Assembly (NCBI RefSeq): GCF_001619955.1
Contig: NZ_LQQO01000015.1
Coordinates: forward strand, 33,201 to 97,200
From: Sphingomonas hankookensis
Lineage (GTDB): Bacteria > Pseudomonadota > Alphaproteobacteria > Sphingomonadales > Sphingomonadaceae
Direction: 5' to 3'
Length of the DNA: 64,000 nt
Every line of letters starts with the position of its first letter. Position 1 is the stretch's first letter. Under the pieces are notes generated by a model that worked only from the letters and a program-made list of their open reading frames with translations, had not been told where the DNA came from and searched no databases. The translations under genes were made by a program, and so were the position numbers. This document shows positions 54,207 to 62,763 of the stretch, one piece after another.

Positions 54207-54839
54207 TCAGGGCACCGCGAACAGCCGCAGGAAATAGCCGACGAACCGCCGTGCATGCGCGTCGATCATGTCGCTGTCGGCGGTTTCGATGCCCCATAGC
54301 CGGCGATTATGATGGACCGCGGCCATCCCGGTCAGCGTCCGCGCCATGTCGACCGCGCCCTCATTGCGCAGCCGCCCGGCGTCGATCTGCTGCGCGATAT
54401 AGCCGGACAGGGCGCGTTCGATATGGCCCGCCGCCTCCTGGTAAAAGATCCGGCCGATTTCGGGAAAGCGGCCGCTTTCGCCGACGACGAGCCGCCATGC
54501 CGCCACCGCATCGGGATGCGCGGTCTTGTTCATGAATACGCGGCAGAAATTGACGAGCGTCGCCTCCATCTCGCCCGGCGTCAGCAATTCGCTGGTGACC
54601 TGTTGGCGGAAGGCGGCGGTGACGTCGGCGATGACGGCGGCGAACAGTTCCTCCTTCGAGCGGAAATAGCTCCACAAGGTCGCCTTCGACCCGCCCAGCG
54701 TCTTGAGCAGGCCCGACATCGACGTCGCGGCATAGCCCTCTTCGAGGAACGAGCGACGCGCAGCGGCGACGATCGCGTCGCGGCGATCCTGTTTGCGGGC
54801 TTCGCGCTTGCCGAGCGCGGGTTCTTCGGTGTCGGTCAT
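54207..54839 (-). CDS. TetR-family transcriptional regulator
   Basis: 210 residues. N-terminal HTH: RRDAIVAAARRSFLEEGYAATSMSGLLKTLGGSKATLWSYFRSKEELFAAVI (about residues 17-68). The helical C-terminal ligand/dimer domain contains PDAVAAWRLVVGESGRFPEIGRIFYQ, as in efflux regulators with a TetR_C AefR-like domain. ATG at 54839 preferred. It diverges from the efflux operon, with two operator-like sites between them, and ends shortly after the convergent glutaredoxin-MauE gene. Confidence 0.9.
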   Translation of the reverse strand: MTDTEEPALGKREARKQDRRDAIVAAARRSFLEEGYAATSMSGLLKTLGGSKATLWSYFRSKEELFAAVIADVTAAFRQQVTSELLTPGEMEATLVNFCRVFMNKTAHPDAVAAWRLVVGESGRFPEIGRIFYQEAAGHIERALSGYIAQQIDAGRLRNEGAVDMARTLTGMAAVHHNRRLWGIETADSDMIDAHARRFVGYFLRLFAVP

Positions 54840-54842
54840 AAA

Positions 54843-54920
54843 CTGTACTGACGGGTACAGATAATCGTTGACAGGCGCAAGCGGCAGGATCATGGAACGA
54901 AGCGTACCCACTAGTACGGT
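54843..54920. promoter_or_regulatory. Two candidate TetR operators, GTAC-N6-GTAC
   Basis: CTGTAC-N6-GTACAG at 54843-54860 lies just upstream of the TetR start codon. A second GTAC-N6-GTAC at 54904-54917 lies 10 bp before the efflux gene start. Both share the same half-site and spacing, with centres 59 bp apart. A TTGACA (54868-54873) lies between them on the + strand. Confidence 0.65.
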
Positions 54921-54927
54921 TTTCGCC

Positions 54928-56391
54928 ATGATACGCCCGAGTCTTCGGCAAGCCCGCCGCGCGGCGCCGCTTGCGGTGTTGTTCCTGTCCGCCTGTGCCA
55001 GCGTGCCGCGTCTGGCCGAGGCGCCGGTGCCGCGCACGCCCGACAGTTTCGCCGCCGGCCGCAGCTTTGCCACGTCGGGCGCGAGCGCGTGGCCGGCGCA
55101 GAACTGGTGGCAGGGTTATGGCGATGCCCAGCTTGATGCGCTGATCGCGGAAGGCTTGGCCGGGTCGCCCGACCTTGCCGCCGCCACCGCGCGCATCGCG
55201 CAGGCCGATGGCTATGCGCGGCAGGCCGGGGCGGCGCGGCTGCCGACGCTCGGCGCATCGGGCAATGTCGGCCTGACCAAGCAGAGCTACAATAACGGCA
55301 TCCCCGCCGATTTCGTGCCCAAGGGGTGGAACGACACCGGCCGGGTGCAGGGCGAGCTCGGCTTCGACCTCGACCTGTGGGGACGCAACCGCGCGGCCTA
55401 TGCGGCGGCACGGTCGGATGCGGAGGCGGCGCGGCTGGATCTGGCGCAGGCGCAGCTGACGCTGTCGACCAATATCGCCGATGCCTATGCCGATCTGGCA
55501 CGGTTGTTCGCCGAACGCGCGGTGGCGCAGGCGGCGCTTCAGGTGCGACAACAGACCGCGCAATTGACCGCCGACCGGGTGACGAACGGCCTCGACACCC
55601 GGGCCGAGGAGAAACAGGCGGATGCGGCGGTGCCGGCGGCGCGGGCCGATGTGGCGGCGACCGACGAAGCGATCGCGCTGACCCGCAACCGCATCGCCGC
55701 GCTGCTGGGCAAGGGGCCGGACCGGGGGCTGGCGATCACCGCGCCCGCCGCGACCATTCCCGCCCGCGGCCTGCCCGCCGGGGTCACCACCGACCTGATC
55801 GCCCGCCGCCCCGATATCGTCGCGGCGCGTACCCGGGTCGAGGCGGAGGCGAACCGGATCAAGGTCGCGCGCGCCGATTTCTATCCGTCGTTCAGCCTGT
55901 CGGCGGTGTTCGGCTTGCAGTCCCTGGGGTTGAGCAACCTCATCAACGGCGGATCGACCGCAGGCAGCGTGGGTCCGGCGTTCAACCTGCCGATCTTTCG
56001 CGGGGGCGAGCTGGACGGTCGCTACCGCGTGACGCGCGGGGCGTTCGACGCGGCGGTCGCCGATTACGACCGGACCGTCACCGCCGCCTATCGCGCGGTC
56101 GCCGATGCGGTGGTCAGCCAGCGCGCGCTGGCGACGCGCCTGACCGAATCGCAACGCTCGCTGGCCGATGCGCAGGCCGGGTACGACGTCGCGCGGCTGC
56201 GCTACGAAGGCGGGCTGTCGCGCTTCACCGACGTGCTGGTCGCGCAGGACCGGGTGTTGCAGGCGCGGCGGATCGTCGCCGACCTGCAATCGCGTGCCTT
56301 TACCCTCGACATTGCGCTCGTCCGGGCGCTGGGCGGCGGCTTTTCCGCCCCGGCGACCGCCGAGCAGAACAAGGATGTGACCCATGGCTGA
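54928..56391 (+). CDS. Outer-membrane efflux lipoprotein (NodT/OprM family)
   Basis: 487 residues. Lipoprotein signal with lipobox LFLSAC near residue 24. Two outer-membrane factor repeats follow: WWQGYGDAQLDALIAEGLAGSPDLAAATARIAQA in the first and LPAGVTTDLIARRPDIVAARTRVEAEANRIKVARADFYPSFSLSA in the second, the NodT hallmark. It forms the TolC-like channel for the following EmrA/EmrB pair. ATG at 54928 preferred over the upstream frame, which crosses the operators. Confidence 0.93.
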   Translation: MIRPSLRQARRAAPLAVLFLSACASVPRLAEAPVPRTPDSFAAGRSFATSGASAWPAQNWWQGYGDAQLDALIAEGLAGSPDLAAATARIAQADGYARQAGAARLPTLGASGNVGLTKQSYNNGIPADFVPKGWNDTGRVQGELGFDLDLWGRNRAAYAAARSDAEAARLDLAQAQLTLSTNIADAYADLARLFAERAVAQAALQVRQQTAQLTADRVTNGLDTRAEEKQADAAVPAARADVAATDEAIALTRNRIAALLGKGPDRGLAITAPAATIPARGLPAGVTTDLIARRPDIVAARTRVEAEANRIKVARADFYPSFSLSAVFGLQSLGLSNLINGGSTAGSVGPAFNLPIFRGGELDGRYRVTRGAFDAAVADYDRTVTAAYRAVADAVVSQRALATRLTESQRSLADAQAGYDVARLRYEGGLSRFTDVLVAQDRVLQARRIVADLQSRAFTLDIALVRALGGGFSAPATAEQNKDVTHG

Positions 56392-57508
56392 TGCCGATCC
56401 CGCGCCCGAGACCACCGCGCCGACGAAGCGCAAGAAGTGGCTGACCGGCATCGCCGCGGTCGTCCTGCTGGGCGCCGCGGGCTATGGCGGCTGGTATGCG
56501 CTGGTCGGCAGCCATTATGTCGAGACCGACAATGCCTATGTCGGCGCGGAAACGGCGCAGATCACGCCGATGGTCGCCGGGCAGGTGATCGCCATCGGAC
56601 CATCGGAAACGCAAGCGGTGAAGCGCGGCGACGTGCTGGTCCGGCTGGACGACAGCGACGCGCGCATTGCGCTGGCGAGTGCCGAGGCGGATCTGGCCAA
56701 GGCGCGGCGCCAGTTCGGGCAGACCTCCGCCACCAGCGGCGCCCTGTCGGCGCAGGTGCAGGCGAAGGGCGCGGAGATCGTCAGCGCCCGCGCGCGGCTG
56801 GCATCGGCGCAGGCGGCGTTCGACAAGGCGCAGGTGGACTATAACCGGCGGCAGCGGCTGGCGCCCAACGGTGCGGTATCGGGCGACGAACTGACCCAGG
56901 CGACCAATGCGCTGGCGGCGGCCCGCGCGGCACTGGAACAGGCGCGGGCGGCGGTGGCGGAGGCTGCGTCGCAGCGCAGCGCGGCGGCGGGCAATCTGGC
57001 GGCCAATCAGGCGCTGATCCAGGGCGCCACGTCCCGCAGCGCGCCCGACGTGCTGGCGGCGGAGGCGCGGGTGCGGCAGGCGCAGCTCGACCTCGACCGC
57101 ACCGTCATCCGCGCGCCGATCGACGGCGTCGTCGCCAACCGGACGATCCAGATCGGGCAGCGCGTCGCGGCCGGCACGACGATGATGCGGATCGTTCCGG
57201 TGAACAGCGCCTATGTCGATGCGAACTTCAAGGAAGGCCAACTGGCCAGGGTGAAGCCGGGTCAGCCGGTCAAGCTCACCTCCGACCTGTATGGCGACGA
57301 TGTCGAATATCACGGCCGGGTCGTCGGCTTTTCCGGCGGGACGGGATCGGCGTTCGCACTGATCCCGGCGCAGAATGCGACCGGCAACTGGATCAAGGTC
57401 GTGCAGCGCCTGCCCGTGCGCGTCGCGCTGGACCGCAACGAGTTGCAGGCGCACCCGCTGCGCGTCGGACTGTCGATGACCGCCGAGGTGGATGTTTCGG
57501 GGCGGTAG
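56384..57508 (+). CDS. emrA: HlyD/EmrA-family periplasmic adaptor
   Basis: 374 residues. One N-terminal membrane helix (about 20-40), then the EmrA signature GSHYVETDNAYVGAETAQITPMVAGQV, a long coiled-coil hairpin (about 95-215), and the lipoyl/beta-barrel return DRTVIRAPIDGVVANRTIQIGQRVAAGT. It couples the EmrB-type transporter to the outer-membrane channel. The start overlaps the channel gene stop by 8 bp. Confidence 0.93.
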   Translation: MADADPAPETTAPTKRKKWLTGIAAVVLLGAAGYGGWYALVGSHYVETDNAYVGAETAQITPMVAGQVIAIGPSETQAVKRGDVLVRLDDSDARIALASAEADLAKARRQFGQTSATSGALSAQVQAKGAEIVSARARLASAQAAFDKAQVDYNRRQRLAPNGAVSGDELTQATNALAAARAALEQARAAVAEAASQRSAAAGNLAANQALIQGATSRSAPDVLAAEARVRQAQLDLDRTVIRAPIDGVVANRTIQIGQRVAAGTTMMRIVPVNSAYVDANFKEGQLARVKPGQPVKLTSDLYGDDVEYHGRVVGFSGGTGSAFALIPAQNATGNWIKVVQRLPVRVALDRNELQAHPLRVGLSMTAEVDVSGR

Positions 57509-57529
57509 CGCGTTCCCCGACGGCTGACC

Positions 57530-57612
57530 GTACCCCCGCGCAGGCGGGGGTCCAGCGCCCGATTGGAAAACGCTTCGTGCTTGACCCTGGACCCCTGCCT
57601 GCGCGGGGGTAC
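57530..57612. repeat. REPIN between the adaptor and transporter genes
   Basis: Inverted doublet gtacccccgcgcaggcgggg (57530-) and its partner ending cgcgggggtac (to 57612), about 31 bp apart. Same family as inside tilS and at 23005. It occupies the 148-bp gap within the efflux operon and could stabilise or attenuate the upstream mRNA. Confidence 0.85.
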
Positions 57613-57656
57613 GGCAGGCGATATTTCGTGGGACATCCGACAAGGGAGCAGTCGGC

Positions 57657-59183
57657 ATGACCGGCCAGGACGATTTCAAACCCTATACCGGCGGCAAGCT
57701 GTGGCTGGCCGGGCTGGTGCTGGCGCTGACCAATTTCATGGTGGTGCTCGACACGACCATCGCCAACGTGTCGGTCGGGCATATCGCCGGGTCGCTCGGC
57801 ATCTCGACCAGCCAGGGGACGTGGATCATCACCTCCTATGCGGTGGCGGAGGCGATCTGCGTGCCGTTGACCGGGTGGCTGGCAGGGCGGTTCGGGACGG
57901 TGCGGACCTTCGTGACGGGCATGATCGGCTTCGGCATCTTTTCGGTGCTTTGCGGGCTGTCGACCAGCCTTGCCATGATCGTCATCGCGCGGATCGGGCA
58001 GGGCTTGTGCGGCGGGCCGCTGATGCCGCTGACGCAGACGATGCTGCTGCGGGTCTTCCCGCGCGAACAGCATGGGCAGGCGATGGGCATGTGGGCGATG
58101 ACCACCGTCACCGCGCCGATCCTGGGGCCGATTCTGGGCGGGACGATTTCCGACAGCTGGTCGTGGCACTGGATCTTCTTCATCAACGTGCCCGTCGCGA
58201 TCTTCTGCGTGTTCGGCGCGCTGCGCCTGCTGAAACCCGCCGAGACGAAGCGCGAGAAGCTGAAGGTCGACAAGATCGGCCTCGCGCTGCTGATCCTGTG
58301 GATCGGTGCGCTCCAGATCATGCTCGACATCGGTCGCGAACATGACTGGTTCGAGGACCCGACGATCGTCCTCCTCGCCATCGTCGCGGCGGTAGGTGCT
58401 GCGGTGTTCGTCGCGTGGGAGCTGACCGAGCGGCAGCCCATCGTCGACCTGCGCGTGTTCCGCCACCGCGGCTTCGCGGTCGCGGTCGCCGCCTTGTCCT
58501 TCGCGTTCGGCACCTTCTTCGCCTCGGTCGTGCTGATCCCGCAATGGTTGCAGGCGAGCCTGGGCTACACCTCGACCTATGCCGGCTATGCCACCGCGTT
58601 CAACGGCATGGGGGCGGTCATCATGTCGCCCTTCGTCGCGAAGATGCTCAAGAAGCGCGATCCGCGTGCGCTGGTGTGCTTCGGCATCTTATGGATCGCG
58701 GCGTGCAACCTGTTGCGGGTCGGATGGACGACGGGGTCCGATTTCTGGACGCTCGCCTTTCCGCAGATGCTGCAGGGGTTCGGGATGCCGTTCTTCTTCA
58801 TCCCGCTGACCACCATCGCGCTGGGCGCGGTCGATCCGAAGGAGACGGCGTCGGCGGCGGGCGTCATGAGCTTCCTGCGCACCATGGCCGGCGCGATCGG
58901 CACGTCGATATCGACGACGCTCTATGCCAACCACATGACGATCGCGCGCAGCGAGATGGTCGGGCGGCTGAACACCGATGCGACGCAACAGGCGCTGAGT
59001 GCGCAAGGCTTCTCGATCGATCAGGTACGCGGCGCGATCGAGATGACGGTGACGCAGGAAAGCAGCACGCTGGCGATCAACTACATGTTCCTGCTGTCGG
59101 CGATCATCTTTGCCGGTGCGGCGCTCATCATCTGGCTGGCCCCCCGGCCCCAGCGGATGGCCGGACCGGGGGCCGCGCATTAG
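57657..59183 (+). CDS. emrB: DHA2-family MFS multidrug efflux transporter (EmrB type)
   Basis: 508 residues, 14 predicted helices. DHA2 signatures: FMVVLDTTIANVSVGHIAGSLGIS (motif D1), AGRFGTVRTF, RIGQGLCGGPLMPLTQTMLL and antiporter motif C in TVTAPILGPILGG. Proton-driven export of drugs or lipophilic compounds through the adaptor and channel. A good ribosome-binding site (caaggga) precedes the ATG. Converges on, and overlaps by 4 bp, the ABC permease gene. Confidence 0.94.
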   Translation: MTGQDDFKPYTGGKLWLAGLVLALTNFMVVLDTTIANVSVGHIAGSLGISTSQGTWIITSYAVAEAICVPLTGWLAGRFGTVRTFVTGMIGFGIFSVLCGLSTSLAMIVIARIGQGLCGGPLMPLTQTMLLRVFPREQHGQAMGMWAMTTVTAPILGPILGGTISDSWSWHWIFFINVPVAIFCVFGALRLLKPAETKREKLKVDKIGLALLILWIGALQIMLDIGREHDWFEDPTIVLLAIVAAVGAAVFVAWELTERQPIVDLRVFRHRGFAVAVAALSFAFGTFFASVVLIPQWLQASLGYTSTYAGYATAFNGMGAVIMSPFVAKMLKKRDPRALVCFGILWIAACNLLRVGWTTGSDFWTLAFPQMLQGFGMPFFFIPLTTIALGAVDPKETASAAGVMSFLRTMAGAIGTSISTTLYANHMTIARSEMVGRLNTDATQQALSAQGFSIDQVRGAIEMTVTQESSTLAINYMFLLSAIIFAGAALIIWLAPRPQRMAGPGAAH

Positions 59184-60451
59184 CGCCGGGCGGATGCCCC
59201 CGTCGCGTCATCGAACGTCGGCGCCTTCGCGAACTCCGCTTTGCCGAACGGCCGGTCCCGGAACATATAGTCGTAATAGAAATGCCGCAGCCGCCGGTGG
59301 AACGCGCGGATGCGGTCCTGATAGGCGAGCTGCGCGGCAAGATCGGTATGCGCGAGCCGGGTGAGCAGCGCCTGCACCCCGACCGAGGGCAGCACCCAGC
59401 CCAGCGCATTCGCCGTCGCCGCCCGCCGCTTCAGCCCGCGGCGATAGGCGTCGACCCGCGCCGCCACGCTGTCGTCGCCATTCTGGTGGAAGGCGAAATA
59501 CCATTTATAGTGGAAACCCTCCGGCAGCGGCGGTGAATCCGCCCATCGCGGGTTGGCGGCATAGAAGCGCCGCATCGTTTCCTCGCGCGGGATTTCCCAG
59601 GCGTGATGGACATTTTCGCGCTGGGCCAGCGCGATCTTGGCACCGTCGTCGACCGGGATGGCGCGGTTGATGACGACATGGGCGAGCGTGGGGAGCACCA
59701 GCACGAGCACCAGCCACAGCCCGGCCAGCGTCGCGGCATTGGCGGTCGACCCATGGCCCAGCCGCCCGACCAGCCCGGCCAGCGCGATCCAGAACAGCAG
59801 ATACGCCGCCGCCAGCGCGACGATCAGCAGCAGCGGGCCGATCGCGACACCCGACAGCACCGCGCCGACGACGAAGGGGATGCCGAGCGCCAGCAGCAGC
59901 AGCGCGAAGCGGATCAGCCCGCGCCGCAGCCACAGCCGCCGCGCCCCCGGCATCGCCTCCAGCATCCGCGCGCGCCCGGCCTCCCGCTCGCCCGATTGCA
60001 GGTCGTGGAACAACGCGATGGCGAATAGCGGCGCAAGGAAGACGAGGACGAAGGCGAAGTCGAACCGCCCGGGCAGCGCCAGTTCGGGATTGAAGGTATC
60101 GCCGTCATAGATCTGCGCCTCCAGCCCCAGCGCGCGAACCCGCAGGATATAGGGGGCGACGTCGCGCATCCCCGTCGCGGCAAAGGCCAGCGGGGCGGGC
60201 GCGTCCCAGGTCGGGTGGAAGCTGTAATAGGCGGCGCTGCCCGCGTCCTTTTCGCGATCGACATAGGTCGCGACCGCGCCGATATCCTCGGCCTGCGCCG
60301 CTGCGATGGCGTCGATTGCCGCGCGCTGCCGCGCCATTTCGGCCATGCCGGCGGCGACGGCGGCGGTGCTGAGCACGGCCAGCAGGACCAGCGCGATCGC
60401 CGCCATGCGCGACCGCAGCAGCAGCCGGGTTTCATGCAGCCAGATCGCCAT
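59180..60451 (-). CDS. ABC transporter permease, DUF3526 type (second permease)
   Basis: 423 residues. The protein begins MAIWLHETRLLLRSRMAAIALVLLAVL (membrane helix), then a large periplasmic loop (about 35-165), and five further helices, with LFHDLQSGEREAGRARMLEAMPGARRLWLRRGL between. ABC-2-type exporter subunit; DUF3526 members usually occur in pairs. The start shares one base with the stop of the upstream permease gene (TGATG). Confidence 0.85.
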   Translation of the reverse strand: MAIWLHETRLLLRSRMAAIALVLLAVLSTAAVAAGMAEMARQRAAIDAIAAAQAEDIGAVATYVDREKDAGSAAYYSFHPTWDAPAPLAFAATGMRDVAPYILRVRALGLEAQIYDGDTFNPELALPGRFDFAFVLVFLAPLFAIALFHDLQSGEREAGRARMLEAMPGARRLWLRRGLIRFALLLLALGIPFVVGAVLSGVAIGPLLLIVALAAAYLLFWIALAGLVGRLGHGSTANAATLAGLWLVLVLVLPTLAHVVINRAIPVDDGAKIALAQRENVHHAWEIPREETMRRFYAANPRWADSPPLPEGFHYKWYFAFHQNGDDSVAARVDAYRRGLKRRAATANALGWVLPSVGVQALLTRLAHTDLAAQLAYQDRIRAFHRRLRHFYYDYMFRDRPFGKAEFAKAPTFDDATGASARR

Positions 60452-61887
60452 CACTTCGTCCCCAGCCGGCGGGTGGCGAACGCCAACGCGACCAGCGCCA
60501 GCATGAGCCAGCCAAGGAGGATGCCCAGCCCGGGCAGGCTGGCACGCACCAGCGATCCGGCATCGGGCGGGACGAAGCGGAATTCGGGCAGGCGTTGCCA
60601 ATGGTCCGCGCCGATCCGCTTGCGCCGGTCGGCCCCGGCGTCCTTCGCCGTATCGTCGGCATAGCTGACCGCATCGGCCTGCAGCCGGTTGAGCCGCTGG
60701 ACCAGTGCGTAGCGATAGGCCTCCGCCTGTTCGAGGAAGCGGCGATGCCCGGTAAAGTCGGTGCCGGCGGCGGCCATCGATGCCTGGCGCAGCGCGATGG
60801 TCGGGCTGAGCAGGCCGATCCCGGTGACCAGTGCATTCTGCGACGCGTGCGTCGCAAAGCTCTGCCCGGCATAGCGGTCGAACAATCTGCTGGTCATCGC
60901 TTCGCCTTCGAGGGCGAGGAGACCCTTGTAATTGACCGGCAGGTCCTCGACCCGCGTCACGCCATAGCGCTTCAGGGTCGCGGCCTTGAACTGCGCGAAA
61001 TGCGGGTCGTCGGGATTGTGGCTGTCGCCCATCCGGCGCAGGTCACGGGCGATGGCGACGTCGGTCTGCAACCGGTTGGCCAGCGGATAGGCCTGGCCGG
61101 CGATATCGGGCGCGACGCGCGGCAGCAGCACGACGCTGACCGCCCAGAGGGCCAGCAAGGCGAGCAGCGCGTCGCGGCGACGGCGGACGAGGGTCGAAAC
61201 GAGGGTGATCGCGACCACCCATAAGGCGAGATAGGCGGCATAGGCGGAGGCGATGACCGCCATCGGCCCGGCATAGGCGCCCGGCTGTCCCGAAATCAGG
61301 ACGAAGCCGATCATCGCCGGCAGGCCGACCAGCGCCGCGACCAGCGCCAGTGCGCCCAGCTTCCCCCCGATGATCGAACCCGCCGATGCCCCCTGCAACA
61401 GCAAGGGCCGCAGCGTACCGCGTTCGGTCTCCCGCGCGACCGCGCCATAGCCGAGGAAGATCAGCAGCAGCGGCGCCACCGCCTGCAACACGAAGGCCGG
61501 CGTCAACTGGCCGAAGCGGACCAGCAGCGAGCTTTGCCGGACGTCGCCGAAATTGCTGGTATTCTGCCGATGCCCTTCGAGGAACATGGTGTTGCCGGTA
61601 AAGGCGTCGACGCCCGGATCGAACGCGGCGAGCGGTCCCAGCGGGCGAAAGATGAAATGGCCATAATGGACCACGCGATGCGGATGGCGGTCGGGCTGTG
61701 CCTCGAACGCGTGGTTCGCCTCTGCCTGATGGCGCGCGCGGCTGTCGGCAATGCCCTGTTGAAGGGTCCACGACGTGACCACCGCGACCAGCGTCAGGAT
61801 CAGCAGCAGCGCGACGGCGGTGACCGCGACGCGGTTGCGCCGCATCAGCCGCAATTCGTCCCGCGCGATGAGCGAGATCGCGCTCAT
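60451..61887 (-). CDS. ABC transporter permease, DUF3526/ABC-2 type (first permease)
   Basis: 478 residues. An N-terminal helix (about 20-43) is followed by a periplasmic domain with HYGHFIFRPLGPLAAFDPGVDAFTGNTMFLEGHRQNTS, a membrane block (about 145-265, including GYGAVARETERGTLRPLLLQGASAGSIIGGKLGAL), a second large domain and a C-terminal helix. ATG at 61887 overlaps the ATPase gene stop (ATGA), so the three genes form one operon. Confidence 0.85.
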   Translation of the reverse strand: MSAISLIARDELRLMRRNRVAVTAVALLLILTLVAVVTSWTLQQGIADSRARHQAEANHAFEAQPDRHPHRVVHYGHFIFRPLGPLAAFDPGVDAFTGNTMFLEGHRQNTSNFGDVRQSSLLVRFGQLTPAFVLQAVAPLLLIFLGYGAVARETERGTLRPLLLQGASAGSIIGGKLGALALVAALVGLPAMIGFVLISGQPGAYAGPMAVIASAYAAYLALWVVAITLVSTLVRRRRDALLALLALWAVSVVLLPRVAPDIAGQAYPLANRLQTDVAIARDLRRMGDSHNPDDPHFAQFKAATLKRYGVTRVEDLPVNYKGLLALEGEAMTSRLFDRYAGQSFATHASQNALVTGIGLLSPTIALRQASMAAAGTDFTGHRRFLEQAEAYRYALVQRLNRLQADAVSYADDTAKDAGADRRKRIGADHWQRLPEFRFVPPDAGSLVRASLPGLGILLGWLMLALVALAFATRRLGTK

Positions 61888-62639
61888 GCCGCCCCGGTTC
61901 CGGAGAAGCGGTCGTGCAGCGCCCGCACGTCGAACCGCGCTTCGCCCTCGGCCGCGACCTCGTCGACGATGCGACCGCGTTCGAGGAAGCCGATCCGGTC
62001 GGCGACATCGGCGGCGCTGAGCAGGTCGTGGGTGACCATCAGCACCGCGGTCCCCCGCGCGCGGACGGCGTGGAGCAGCGCGTTGAAATCGGCGGTGGCG
62101 CGCGGGTCCAGCCCGGAGGTCGGCTCGTCGAGCAGCAGCACCGGCACTTCGCGCAACAACGCGACGGCGATCGCGACCTTCTGCCGCATCCCCTTCGAAA
62201 AGCCGCCGAGCCGCTGATCGAACGCGCGGTCCTGCAATCCGGCCGCGGTCAGCGCATCGGTAATGTCCCCGCGCGACCGGGGCGTGCCCGACAGCGCCAG
62301 CAGATAGTCGGCATTCTCGACCGCGCTCAGATGTTCGTAGAGCGCGACATTCTCCGGCAGATAGGCGATGCGCCGCCGCGCCGCATCGGGGTCCGCCGCC
62401 GGATCGATCCCGCCGACCCGGACGCTGCCGCCATCGACACGCACGAAGCCGAGCAGCGCCGACAATGTCGTCGACTTGCCCGCGCCGTTGCCGCCGAGCA
62501 GCGCGTAGATCTCGCCGGCGGCCACCGACAGCGACAGTCCGTCGAGCACGCGGTGCGCACCATAGGCGAGTGACGCATCGGCGATGGCGATCTCGGGGTC
62601 GGTCCCGGGCAGACGGGCAGGGGGCAGCGGTGTTTGCAT
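61884..62639 (-). CDS. ABC transporter ATP-binding protein
   Basis: 251 residues. Walker A GGNGAGKSTT (about 48-57), Q-loop region in AYLPENVALYEHLSA, signature variant GFSKGMRQKVAIA (S-K-G-M instead of LSGGQ, as in NatA/CcmA-type exporters), Walker B VLLLDEPTSGLDP and the H-switch in VTHD. It powers the two downstream permeases. It diverges from a TonB-dependent siderophore receptor gene. Substrate unknown. Confidence 0.92.
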   Translation of the reverse strand: MQTPLPPARLPGTDPEIAIADASLAYGAHRVLDGLSLSVAAGEIYALLGGNGAGKSTTLSALLGFVRVDGGSVRVGGIDPAADPDAARRRIAYLPENVALYEHLSAVENADYLLALSGTPRSRGDITDALTAAGLQDRAFDQRLGGFSKGMRQKVAIAVALLREVPVLLLDEPTSGLDPRATADFNALLHAVRARGTAVLMVTHDLLSAADVADRIGFLERGRIVDEVAAEGEARFDVRALHDRFSGTGAA

Positions 62640-62680
62640 GGGCGGCTTCCTGCCTTTCCGGGGAGGGTATCGTCAATAGA

Positions 62681-62702
62681 GATGATGTATCATTGCATCA
62701 TC
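62681..62702. promoter_or_regulatory. Operator-like inverted repeat between ABC exporter and siderophore receptor
   Basis: GATGATG (62681-62687) and CATCATC (62696-62702) flank an AT-rich 8-bp centre in the 124-bp divergent region. An iron-responsive repressor site is a reasonable guess from context, but it does not match a standard Fur box well. Confidence 0.4.
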
Positions 62703-62763
62703 CGCTTGCCCTCCGCTCGTTTTTGCGAATAGGGATCAATATCGAATCGATCGGGGGATCATC

